A DNA stretch of 64,000 nucleotides from Diospyros lotus (lineage: Eukaryota > Streptophyta > Magnoliopsida > Ericales > Ebenaceae): positions 13,493,787-13,557,786 of the forward strand of contig NC_068350.1 of the NCBI RefSeq assembly GCF_014633365.1, written 5' to 3'. The position numbers and the translations under genes are program-made. The notes under the pieces were generated by a model, which saw only the letters and a program-made list of their open reading frames with translations, ran no database searches and was not told where the DNA came from. Positions 45,631-56,065 of the stretch are shown in pieces (the first letter of the stretch is position 1; every line of letters begins with the position of its first letter).

Positions 45631-46834
45631 TATTACCCCTTTGGGTATCCACATTTGTACTATGTTGCTTCTCTTAGGTTGGGGTCTCCATCTAGGTTGT
45701 TTCCATTCTCTCTTAGGTATTTTGTACATTAGTTTAGGTTTTGAATTTTTCTTTAAAATTAATGTGGCTAAACTTTTCTCTATGGTTTTCTTTTCTACTA
45801 ATAATTTATCATTTTGAGTTTTTAATATTTTATTTTCTTCTTCAAGATTAACTAATTGATCTTTTAATTTATCTTTATTTTATTTCCTGAGTTTATGTGA
45901 ATTTTTCTTTTAAGTTCTTTATTTCACTCTTTAATTTTCATTTTCTTCTTTATGATTCTTCTTGATTGTTTTTACTTCTTTCTTAATAGATATATATTTT
46001 ATATATAGTTCTTCGTATGCTTTTGTAATTCTTCTAACTTTATGTTATCTTCCTCTTCTTCATCTTCTTCTATAGTCATAAAATATTTATCTTCATTTAC
46101 TTTTAGAGCCGAGATTTTCTTATTTTTCTTGTCCTTCATGTCTTTATTTATTTATTTAATATTAATTCATGAGTTAGAAGTGTTCCTATTAATTCTTTCA
46201 TTTTTAATTCTTTTAAATTTTTAGCTTGAGAAATAGCAGTCACTAAAGGCTGTCAATCTACTGTTAGAGATCTAAGAATTTTCTTAATTTGATCTTCTTC
46301 TGAAATTATTTTTCCTAACATTTTAAGATTGTTTATAATCTTTTGGAATCTACCATTCATATCACTAATATTTTCATTTTGAAGTAATTTAATTTCTTCA
46401 TATTGTGACATTAAGAGATTAATCTTAGTGTTATTTACTTGATCGGTACCTTTATACACCACTTCTAATTTTCTTCAAATTTCATGTGATGTAAAACAAG
46501 TAGATAATTTTTCATATTCACTAGGAAGGATTGAACAAAAAATTATGTATTTAACTTTATGATCCATTTGGTATTTTTTAATATCTTTTTCAGTTCATTT
46601 ATCTTCTTTAGTCGAAGTTGTAACAAAACCATCTCTAACTATTTTTCACAAATAATAATCTATTGAAAATAAATATGACTCCATCCTCATTTTCCAATAA
46701 GCAAAATTTGTGCCATCAAATAATGGTGGTCTAGAGGATGAGGGTCCTTCAACGATAGCTTGGTTGGTGAATGCGGCATCTAGATCTCTTCTAAGTTAAA
46801 GTATAAACTAAGAGTTTAACTATTTTATAAGTTT
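45631..46834 (-). pseudogene. Copia gag remnant (SIRE-type)
   Basis: The reverse strand carries the UBN2-type gag domain. Pieces such as WHKFCLLENEDGVI, in shifted frames, lead to an open stretch from 46462: MVYKGTDQVNNTKINLLMSQ, YEEIKLLQNENISDMNGRFQ and EEDQIKKILRSL. It compares directly with VTHEGTNQVKEIKINILVHD at 51070 of the forward element. The end near the junction reads MWIPKGVIQT, like the gag end VWVPK. It continues at 27281 beyond the gypsy solo LTR. Confidence 0.82.
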
Positions 46835-46846
46835 GCTCTGATACCA
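46835..46846 (-). other. Primer-binding site of the reverse SIRE-type element
   Basis: Reverse strand TGGTATCAGAGC, a perfect copia primer site. Confidence 0.88.
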
Positions 46847-46848
46847 AT

Positions 46849-47700
46849 AGTTGGTCCTTTAGGGTCTGGCCACTCAAGAGAGAGGGTGAATTAAGTGATT
46901 AAATTTTTTCTCAATTTTAATAAATATTCTTGATTAATGATTTTATTAAAAAATATATTTTATAAATATATTAAATTATATTTGAGATTAATAATAAATG
47001 TAAGCTACGAGATATAACAAAAATAAATACAATGAGGTACAACACAATTTATAGTGGTCCGGTGTGTTCACACACACAGTCCACTCTCCTAAGATCTAAC
47101 CACTCTTAGGGTTCCACTAAAATAATTTCACCAAGGTTTTCATACTAACTCACCTTGGAAACTAAAGACACACCTAAATTACAACGGATTTTAGACAACT
47201 ACTACACCAAGGTTTTTACCCTACCTTACCTTGAAAACTAGATTCACCTAAATTTTAATAGTTATAGGAAATCTATACAATTCTTAATAATAATTTAAAT
47301 GTTTACAAATAATTTGTCCACACTTGGACACAAATAGCAATTAAGAACAAATTATATAAGGTTATAATATTTAAATAAATAAATTTTTTATCTCAAATAG
47401 AGAAGTTCGGATTTGTCATAGAAGACTTAAAAAATTTTTCTCCTTTTTCCTTATGGCTCTTCGGTGGACGTGCAATTAATAATACTTCGAGAGCCTCGGA
47501 TTGCTTGAATACTTTGCTTGAGAGCATTTGAGAGCTATTGGATACTTGGAATATGTAATGGAAACACTTGAATACTCAAAAAATGAGTTTTGAGAGTATT
47601 TATAGGCATTATAGTCACTTTTTCAACGGCAAAAAATTTGACCGTTATAGCAATAAAAGTTTAGTATAACTTAAATTTAATATGTGCACTTAAATAATCA
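46849..47700 (-). repeat. 5' LTR of the reverse SIRE-type element
   Basis: It lies directly outside the primer site. A reverse-strand TATAAATA at 47598-47605 is a likely LTR promoter. The inner end matches 17822. The outer end is uncertain; TGATTATTTAAGTG at 47700 is one candidate start. Short direct repeats near 47140-47240 (CCAAGGTTTT(C/T)(A/T)) lie inside it. Confidence 0.6.
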
Positions 47701-47778
47701 AGGGGGTTTGTAGATCAGCTGGTAAAGGAAAAGCTTGGCTAATGAAGGTATTGGGTTCAAATCCAAGCCCATGTACCT
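47701..47778 (+). repeat. tRNA-derived sequence, possible SINE head
   Basis: It contains TAGATCAGCTGGTAAAGG, like a tRNA A box, and GGGTTCAAATCC, like a B box, about 35 bp apart. The cloverleaf is poor in the anticodon and acceptor stems, so a functional tRNA is unlikely. Confidence 0.4.
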
Positions 47779-48121
47779 AGTTGTTAAAATATTTTTTGAG
47801 ATACATATGCTATAAAAATATTATATAAATTAAACTAAAAAATATTTTAAAATATTTTTAACAAAAAATAATATTTTTGGTAATACCTATGCTATGAAAA
47901 AAAATATTTTATAAATTAATATAAAAATAATTCGATACTACAATTAATATATTTAAGAAAAATATTCTTTTTGTTAATCACCAAAAATATTATAATTTGT
48001 ATATTAAAAATTCTCTTTTTGTTAATCATCAAAATTTAATTAATATGAGCAAGTTGGCTCAACATCAAGTCCCATTCTGCTGCGTTTACTTTCATTATTT
48101 TGGGACCAATTCCTCGAGTGG
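47779..48121. other. AT-rich DNA
   Basis: No gene. A direct repeat of AATTCTCTTTTTGTTAATCA-like sequence occurs near 47965 and 48010. Confidence 0.5.
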
Positions 48122-48266
48122 AGTAAAGATAAGGACGAAACCTAGTCCCCACCTATGGCGTTTTCTTATTGAAACATAGTCTATCTCTTTAGTTTTTAGC
48201 TTAGAGAATGAGTAATCAGGTCGATTATTCACTGGTAGCGCCCATAGGTGGGAGCGAGTTGTTACA
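48122..48266 (+). repeat. Gypsy LTR 3' end fragment
   Basis: GGACGAAACCTAGTCCCCAC...GGTGGGAGCGAGTTGTTACA resembles the end of the LTR at 18024-19333. No primer site follows, so it is a truncated relic. Confidence 0.6.
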
Positions 48267-48772
48267 CGTCTAGCAACTACCACGTAGCCCCCCACCGCCT
48301 TACCAAAACGACGCCGTGTAGGCGCCTGGAGGTTGAATAAATTCAGCCAAAAATCCCTCGTACACGCACGATCACGGGTTGATCCTTCGACGTCCCACCC
48401 GCATACGCACACTCGCACGCATGATTGCCTACACCAGTTGCTCCCTCAATACATATACATACACCATAAAATTTAAGGAGACCCTCAACTCCCTTTCCGA
48501 AATCACACTTCAGCCCCAGAATTTCCAAAAAACTAACAGTTACACCCCCTTTAATAATTACACTTATACCCCAAAACTTTTGGAAATCGCAATTACCCCC
48601 AAATTAATAATATCATAAATGCTCCCAAATAAAATAATTACTTATCCTAATTGCCCATTCCCTTAAAACAACATAAATTATTATTTTCCCTTAAATCCTC
48701 AATTATTCAATAATGACCTCGAATATCGAAATTAATCATTACTATTTGTCTCCAAAATTTTGGGATGCTACA
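48267..48772 (+). repeat. Second gypsy LTR 3' end fragment
   Basis: CCACGTAGCC and AAAACGACGCCGTG, then AT-rich DNA ending TTTTGGGATGCTACA. It resembles the 3' ends of the LTRs at 33060-35948 and 11591-12178. Confidence 0.6.
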
Positions 48773-49320
48773 GCCATACTTTGGCCCGTTGTCGTACCTT
48801 GGACTGTAGCTCGCCTTAGTGCGAGGTCCCACCAAGCTCACAAAAAATTTGGTGCACTGCCTAAGTATTTTTTAAGAAAGAGAAGGTCCCACACAACGTG
48901 TAAATATGATAACTCCGACAATTAAACATCCTTCTAGAAAAGGGATAAACATCATCCCTAAGAAGTTTTATCCCTCAAAAAGAACAAGATAAACATCATC
49001 TATAAAAGATAGTTATTATCCACACCAATCCTAATTCCAATCAAACTAAGATTAATCAAGATAAATATTATCTACAAAAATCCTAAATCTATGACACTTT
49101 GGGTCACTCCATATTTTTCTACAAATAGGAAAGCACTCATTCCAGAAAAGGTATGTCCTTGATACTGGGATAATTACTATTCTACTACTTTTATTACTCT
49201 CAATGTCTGACTTAAGCATTGGAGTGTTTACGCGAAACCTCTCCGTACCCTCTGACTATTTTCTTTCTTGCAGACTCAGATGACTTGACGACAACATTTC
49301 TCAACAACTAAATTCATTTT
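48773..49320 (+). repeat. Probable Tat-like LTR end (U5 side)
   Basis: The phrase CTGACTTAAGCATTGGAGTG followed by a CTTGCAG end near 49275 is typical of the end of Tat-group LTRs. The start of the LTR is not identifiable. The forward SIRE element is inserted just downstream, so the matching interior resumes at 58964. Confidence 0.45.
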
Positions 49321-49627
49321 TGATATTTTACTCTTAGTAATAAAATGGTTTTGATAATGACTATATGAAAATCAATCTCTACAATATGGATTATATAAAT
49401 GAGAAAATAACTTTTAATATGTGAATTGTGAAGTAAGGTATGGATTATATGAATGAGAAAACAAATTTGTAATACATGAATTTTGAAGCAAGATATGAAA
49501 TCCTATAGAAGAAATATTGAGTTTGGTTGAGTGATATTTATTTTAAAAATATACTTTTGATAATCTCAACTTGCTTTCAAAAAGATCAAAATGAGGATTT
49601 GTTAAAGTTTTCTATGTTTTCAAAGGA

Positions 49628-49983
49628 TAGTCGACTATGTGTTTCATTCTGTTGACTATGCTTTAGAATAGTCGACTATGCTGTTAAGGATAGTCGACTA
49701 TGCTGGTTTGATCTATCGACTATGTGAGGCATCTATCGACTATTTCTTAATCTGTCGATTATCAAGTAAGGATAGTCGACTATAGCTTTTCATCTGTCGA
49801 CTATTTTTGTTCTGTAAATTCAAAATTTTCTTCACATTTTCACATCTGTCGACTATACACTTGTATCTGTCAACTATGGGATTTTTGTATTAAAAGATAG
49901 TCGACTATTACTTTCTGTCTGTCGACTATACTTAGCTTTATTTGATAAAATAGTCAACTAACCTATTTTCTCTGCCGACTATA
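49628..49983 (+). promoter_or_regulatory. GTCGAC palindrome array in the LTR
   Basis: Five perfect TAGTCGACTA palindromes (49628, 49669, 49691, 49773, 49898) and about ten variants sharing CGACTAT, spaced irregularly over 356 bp and ending about 100 bp before the TATA box. Position and density suggest a regulatory or protein-binding array; that role is inferred. Confidence 0.65.
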
Positions 49984-50079
49984 TGTTTCACAGAAACTTA
50001 TAACGACTAGTTTTTGGCGCATTAAATGCTCGCCCAACCACCCACAACGGTCCAAATTTTGAACTTGCCCACCATCAAC

Positions 50080-50088
50080 TATAAATAG
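50080..50088 (+). promoter_or_regulatory. TATA box of the SIRE 5' LTR
   Basis: TATAAATAG in a GC-richer context; the identical sequence lies at 58361 in the 3' LTR. Transcription would start near 50110 and read through the primer site. Confidence 0.75.
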
Positions 50089-50684
50089 GTGGTTGAAGAC
50101 GCATTGAAGGCTGGAAAATCATTGAATATCTTTATCTACCGTGCCTTCACTGTTACATCGAGCTTTTGATTTTTACTCTCTGTAATTCCATTTTAGAGGC
50201 TTTGATAACTTACTGTTCTATTATTTTTTTTTTAAGCCTCGATCATTTATTTAAAGAGAGAAATTGTAACTAAGAGTTGTAACTCTTAGATTCTCTATTT
50301 CATTGTTTGTATTTTTTTTTTCCTAGCAGTAGCTAGAGGGCCCATTAAATTGGGAGGTTGTACACTGCCTAGTCAAGCACTAGAGGACCTGCTCATATTG
50401 AGTAGGGGGTTTGATAGTGATATTGGTTTAAAATCCTTAGTGGATAGCTAAGGTAGTGGACTAAGCTTGGAAGGCTGAACCACTATAAATCTCTGTCTTC
50501 ACTGCCGTTCATCCTTTCTCTTTTATTTTTGCATCCTTGCACTTTTGACTTTGTTCTTCTTTATTGATAAGATTACACTTTTATTCCTTTTTATACGAAA
50601 GTATTTTCACTTCTCAAAAGAAATTTTTTTATATACCAATTCACCCCTCTCTTGGTGTGTAACACATCAGCTCAATTTTATCAA

Positions 50685-50696
50685 TTGGTATCAGAG
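50685..50696 (+). other. Primer-binding site of the forward SIRE-type element
   Basis: TTGGTATCAGAG, one base after the LTR; tRNA-Met type. Confidence 0.92.
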
Positions 50697-50751
50697 TGTG
50701 ATTCCCATTGTTTTCAATTAGGTCTAACAACCTAGGGTCAAGATCCATATA

Positions 50752-52376
50752 ATGGCATACTTTTCTAGCTCCTCTCATCATGAAGGATAGAGCACTTCTC
50801 GTCCACCTTATTTTGATGGTACTAACTACAATTACTGGAAAGCTAGAATGAATATCTATCTTATGCAGGACTCAAGTCTTATGCAAGCTATTAAGAAAGG
50901 AGTCACCTTGGCTGACATGGAAAAGATGGACAAATGGACAGCTGAAGAGAGAATGAGTATGGAGACAAATGCAAAAGCAATGAACACATTGATTTGTGCA
51001 CTATGCCCAGAGGAGTTCAACCGAATATCAACATGCAAGACAGCAAAGGAAATTTGGGATAAACTGGAGGTAACTCATGAGGGTACAAACCAGGTAAAAG
51101 AAATAAAAATAAATATTCTGGTTCATGACTATGAATTATTTATTATGAAATAAGATGAATCTATTAAAGACATGTACACCAAATTTAATGATATTGTTTC
51201 AACTTTAGAGTCCCTAGGAAAAACTTTTACAAATGGTGAAAAAGTTAGGAAGATTTTAAGAAGCTTACCTAGATCTTGGGATCCTAAAGTCACTACTATC
51301 ACTGAGGCAAAAGATTTAGACAAACTTGAATTTGATAATCTACTAGGGTCACTAATGACTCATGAAATCATGATGAAACGAAGTGATAATGCAGAACCAA
51401 AGAAAGATAAGAATGTAGCCTTTAAAGTGGAAAAAGAAGAAAAAGATTCCCAGGACAGTGAAGATGATGATTTTGCTCTGTTAGCTAGGAAATTTAGAAA
51501 ATTTATGAAGAAAGATAGGTTTAATCAAAGGAAAACATTTTGGAAAGAAAAAGATCAAAAAGAGTCTAATCAATCTAATGAGCTTCGATGTTTTGAATGT
51601 AAGAAGCTAGGACACATTAGGAGTGACTGCCCCCAACTGAAAAAGATGGATCGCAAGGAAAGAAAAATGAAGAAGAAGGCTCTAGCTGCATGGGGTGAAG
51701 AAGATCTCTCGTCAAGTGATGAGTCACAAGATGATGAAATTGCCAACATTTGCTTTATGACCAACATTGAGGATGAGGTAAATTCTCAGCATCCTAGTCT
51801 ATCCTCTGATTTTTCATTTGAAGAACTTCATGATGCATTTAATGATTTGCTATGTGAATGTGAGCATATGAATGAGAAAAATATTGATTTAAAAAAGGAA
51901 TTGAATTCCTTAAAAAATGAGGTAAATGATCTGAAAGATAAAGTAGGACTATTAGAAAATGAAAGAAACAGTTTAAGTACTGAGAAGGAAAATCTTTTGA
52001 AAGAAAACAAAGACATGAAAGAATCATTAGAAAAGTTAGTTGAAGGTAAAAATAAACTAGAAATGATACTTGGAGCTCAAAGAAATTTTGGAAATAAACA
52101 AGGAATTGGATTTGATCCATTCCAAGCAAGCTCTAGTAAAACAGTGTTTGTTAAAGCAACAAACCAAATTTTTTTTCAAAGAAAACCATTTTTCAAACCA
52201 AAGTTTTCAAATAGAGGTATTACCTGTCACTACTGTGGAAAAGATGGTCACTCAACTAACAAATGTTTCATACGAAATTTTCCTCAAAAATTCAAACAAG
52301 TTTGGGTTCCTAAAGATGTAGTATCTTCTAACAAGAATGGACCCAAGAAGATGTGGGTACCAAAGGGAACAACGTG
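50752..52376 (+). pseudogene. SIRE-type gag
   Basis: The ATG at 50752 opens MAYFSSSSHHEG and meets a TAG at codon 13, but the same frame continues with TNYNYWKARMNIYLMQD. A second stop (TAA at about 51151) follows LFIMK, again with the frame continuing (DESIKDMYTKFNDI). The UBN2-type capsid region spans 50848-51400. Two CCHC zinc knuckles are present: CFECKKLGHIRSDC at about 51588-51630 and CHYCGKDGHSTNKC at about 52230-52270. A predicted coiled coil of about 100 residues (Lys/Glu/Asn-rich, 51850-52070) lies between them. The end is MWVPKGTT. Apart from two point stops the protein is complete. Confidence 0.92.
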
Positions 52377-52399
52377 AATGATTTCTTGTGTAGGCTGCA

Positions 52400-53721
52400 T
52401 TGGTTTCAAATGATTCAAGGAGCAAGTGGTTTCTTGATAGTGGCTGCTCAAGGCATATGACAGGAGATCAAGATCTTCTCAGCAACATTGTTTTCAAGGA
52501 AGGAGGTAAGGTTTTCTATGGTGACAATTCTCAAGGTAAGATCATAGGTATGGGTTCTATTTCTTTTGAAAATATTACTTTAGAAAATGTGTTTCTTGTT
52601 GATGGTCTTAAATATAATTTGATTAGAATTAGTCAACTGTGTGATTTAAGCTATGAAGTTTGTTTTGATGCTAACTCTTGTAAAGTTGTATGCTCTAAGA
52701 CAAAAGAAATGAAACTAAAAGAAAATAGGGTAGGAAACATCTATCTCACATTTCTAGAATCTCCCAAAATGGAAAACTGTTTAGTTGCAAATTCATCTCA
52801 AATTTCTTAGCTATGGCATAGTAGGTTAGGGCATGCTAGTATGAACCTAATAAACAAGTTAGTGAAACATGATCTTGTTATTGGATTGCCTAAGCTTAAA
52901 TTTAAAAGAGATCACATTTGTGGCACTTGCATGAAAGGCAAGCAAATCAGTATTTCATTCAAACCAACAAATGAAGTATCAACATCTAGACCTCTAACAC
53001 TACTTCACTTAGACTTGTTTGGTCCAATGAGAACTCTAAGCTTAGGAGGTAAGCAATATGTTTTAGTAATAGTAGATGATTATTCTAGATTCACATGGGT
53101 AATCTTTCTTGCATCCAAAAATGAAACCTTTAAGTCTTTTGAAATATTTAGTAAAAGAATTCAAAGAGAAAAAGGCTTTTGTATTTCAAAAATTAGAAGT
53201 GATCATGGAGGAGAATTTGAAAATGAGTCTTTCAAACTATTTTGTGAAGAAAATGGAATAGATCATAACTTTTCTTGCGCTAGGACTCCCCAACAAAATG
53301 GTGTAGTAGAAAGAAAGAATAGATCTTTACAAGAAATGGCTAGAACAATGCTTTGTGATAAAAATCTTCCTAAGTACTTTTGGGCAGAAGCTGTGCTACT
53401 GCCTGCCATATTTTAAATAGAGTTTCAATGAGGCCATTATTGAAAAAGACTCCATATGAATTATTTAAAGGCGGAAAACCTAACATAAGTCATTTTCATG
53501 TGTTTGGTAGTACTTGTTATATTCTCAACAATGGAAAAGAATCTTTAGGTAAATTTGATGCTAAAAGTGATGAAGGTATATTTTTAGGTTATTCATCTCA
53601 AAGTAAAGGTTATAGGGTTTTCAACAAAAGAACCCTAGTGGTGGAAGAAACAATCCAAGTAATAGTTGATGATATAAGCTTTGAGGTTTCAAAACCTAAG
53701 GAAGATGGTAAAATAATGTAA
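52400..53721 (+). pseudogene. SIRE-type protease and integrase
   Basis: Protease: KWFLDSGCSRHMTGDQDLL (catalytic DSG). The pre-integrase region follows a TAG at 52808 (LWHSRLGHASMNLI). The integrase zinc-finger end is CGTCMKGKQ. Catalytic residues are in LHLDLFGPM (Asp), KIRSDHGGEFENESF (Asp) and TPQQNGVVERKNRSLQEMAR (Glu), all present. A 1-bp frameshift near 53395 splits FWAEAV from ATACHILNRVSMRP. The C-terminal part (FGSTCYILNN, KFDAKSDEGIFLGYSSQSKG) ends at 53721 by another frameshift. The protease frame differs from gag, so a shift lies near 52380-52400. Confidence 0.92.
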
Positions 53722-54650
53722 CCCAAGATTTTGAAAAACTTTCAATAAGACAAAATGAGTCTAATACTCAAGAAAATGATCCATTTGAAGAAGACCAAGA
53801 GCAGCAAGTTGAAAGAGAACCAACATTTCCAAGAGAAAGGAAATATGTCAAAATGAATGAAATCTTAGGAGATCCATCCAAAGGCATTAGGACTAGATCC
53901 TCCATTAGGAATGAATGTCAATATGCTGCCTTCCTATCTCAAATTGAACCTAAAAATATCAAAGAAGCTTTAGAAGATGAAAATTGGATTATTGCCATGC
54001 AAGAAGAACTAAATCAATTTGAAAGAAGTGGAGTTTGGAAACTAGTGCCAAGACCAAAAGATTACCCTGTTATTGGCACAAAATGGGTTTTTAGAAACAA
54101 GATGGATGAAAACAGTATTGTAACAAGAAACAAAGCAAGGCTAGTAGCTCAAGGTTATAGTCAAGAAGAAGGTATAGACTATGATGAAACTTATGCCCCT
54201 ATTGCTAGATTGGAAGCCATAAGAATGTTGTTAGCATTTACTTGTTTCAAAAACTTCAAATTATATCAAATCGATGTTAAGAGTGCTTTCTTAAATGGAT
54301 ATATCAATGAAGAAGTTTATGTAGAACAACCCCCGGGCTTTGAAAATCACAAATATGAAGACCATGTGTTCAAATTGTCTAAAGCTTTATATGGTCTAAA
54401 ACAAGCTCCTAGAGCTTGGTATGAAAGACTTAGTAAGTTTCTCTTAGAAAAAGGTTTTAAAAGAGGCCAAATAGATACAACATTATTTATAAGAAGCCAT
54501 GATGAGGACATCTTATTAGTCCAAATTTACGTAGATGATATCATCTTTGGATCTACTAATAAATCTCTATGTGATCAATTTGTAACTCTTATGCAAGGAG
54601 AATTTGAGATGAGTATGATGGGTGAACTTAAGTATTTTCTAGGATTGTAA
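53722..54650 (+). pseudogene. SIRE-type reverse transcriptase
   Basis: An open 265-codon frame from 53853, with earlier in-frame sequence from about 53722 after the frameshift. It has the family start [76 protein letters not shown] and [15 protein letters not shown], and the catalytic box [13 protein letters not shown]. Both catalytic Asp residues are intact. A TAA at 54648-54650 interrupts LKYFLGL...IKQEEEG; the frame continues in RNase H, and related elements have Gln here. Confidence 0.93.
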
Positions 54651-55469
54651 ATAAAGCAAGAAGAAGAAGGTATATATATCTCTCAACAAAAATACATAAG
54701 AGATCTTCTCAAAAGGTTTGATATTCAAGATTGTAAGCCTATGGCTACACCTATGAGTAGTTCTCAAAGCCTAGATAAAGATGAATTAGGAAAGGCTGTA
54801 GATAACAAGCTTTATAGAAGTATGATTGGCTCATTGCTTTATTTAACAGCTAGTAGACCCGATATTATGTTTAGTGTGTGCTTATGTGCTAGGTTCCAAT
54901 CTAATCCCAAAGAATCTCACTTGAAAGCAGTTAAAAGAATCTTGAGATATCTAAAAGGAACTACAAATCTAGAACTATTTTATGCAAAATCAAATATTTT
55001 TGATCTAATAGCATACACTGATGCAGATTATGATGGATGTAAAATAGATAGAAAAAGTACAAGTGGTTCATGTCAATTCTTAGGAAATTGTTTGGTATCT
55101 TGGTCAAGTAGAAAGCAAAACACAGTAGCTCTATCATCTACTGAGGCTGAGTATGTAGCAGCTGGAAATTGTTGTGCTCAAATATTGTGGATGAAGTACC
55201 AAGTAGAAGACTATGGCATAAGACTTCAAAACATCCCAATAAAATGTGACAATACTAGTGCTATACCTTTAACAAAAAATCCAATGTTTCATGCAAGAAC
55301 TAAACATATAGAAGTAAAACATCACTTCATTAGAGACCATGTTCAAAAAGGAGACATAAGTCTTGAATTCATAGATACAAATCATCAAGTAACAGATATC
55401 TTTACAAAACCTCTTGATAGAGAAAAGTTTGAATATTTTAGGAGTGAACTGGGGTTAATTATAACTTGA
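54651..55469 (+). pseudogene. SIRE-type RNase H
   Basis: In frame with RT after the single stop. GIYISQQKYIRDLLKRF, ATPMSSSQSLDKDE, YRSMIGSLLYLTASRPDIMF and RILRYLKGTTNLELFY lead to the RNase H core: AYTDADYDGCKIDRKSTSGS (first Asp), LSSTEAEYVAAGNCCAQILW (Glu), CDNTSAIPLTKNPMFHARTK (Asp) and HIEVKHHFIRDHV. It ends at the TGA at 55467-55469. The catalytic residues are intact and this segment alone has no internal stop. Confidence 0.93.
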
Positions 55470-56065
55470 ATGTATATGCATTTATTATATATATATATAT
55501 GATAAGGCCAAACTTTCAATCTGTCAAATAAATAAAATAATTTGTTGACAGAATGCTTTCGGGCCAAAATTTAAAAGTGATGATTGGGCACATCTATGAT
55601 AATCAAATTTGTTTCAAGGATAGTCGACAGCATCATATAACTATCGACAGCTTCTAAGCCTCTAGTCGACTATATCCCTTTTCTGTGTCAAAGATAGTCG
55701 ACAGCAACTTTGCATCTGTCGACTATTCCTCTATTTTTCTTTTATGTAGTTGACTATGCTCTTCGAGTCTGTCGACTATTGGGGTCTATCTATTTAAAGA
55801 ATAGGCAACTATCGGGTTTCTTATAAACCCTAACTTCTCTTTGTATGTCCGGTTTGCTCTCCTTGAGTCTCGACCCCTTCTCTTTTTCAAATCTCTTGCA
55901 TTTGGTTGTTTGCGATTCCATCCAAGCACACGTTCTCTAAGTGCCGATCACTCGAAATCACCTTTGATAGTATCCTCGGTCATATCTTTGGCTTGCCCTC
56001 TAGGCCAAATCCGTGGTTTCTTTTACTCTTCTTCTCTATCGATTGCTTGTGTTTCATCATCTTAA
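55470..56065 (+). promoter_or_regulatory. Spacer with second GTCGAC array before ORF3
   Basis: 596 bp without a gene. 55619-55780 carries one perfect TAGTCGACTA (55663) and five or six half-motif variants (TGTCGACTAT, TAGTCGACAG). It is followed by TATTTAAA at 55791-55798 and by TTATAAACCCTAAC, which includes a telo-box-like AAACCCTAA at about 55825. The arrangement copies the LTR promoter in miniature. An internal promoter for ORF3 is inferred. Confidence 0.45.

Larger units (their letters stand above)
49321..50683 (+). repeat. 5' LTR of the forward SIRE-type element
   Basis: Contains the palindrome array (49628-49983), the TATA box (50080-50088) and the SIRE-like end CCAATTCACCCCTCTC. Matches 57590-58963 closely. 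Confidence 0.96.

Noticed and set aside
47701..47778. Functional tRNA gene
   Set aside because: The anticodon and acceptor stems do not pair well; only box-like motifs remain.
49628..49983. CRISPR-like array
   Set aside because: The spacing is irregular, the repeat is a 10-bp palindrome, and it sits in a plant LTR between the LTR start and its TATA box.
51828..52129. Reverse-strand frames of 62 and 96 codons
   Set aside because: Shadows of the Lys/Glu-rich gag coiled coil on the other strand.
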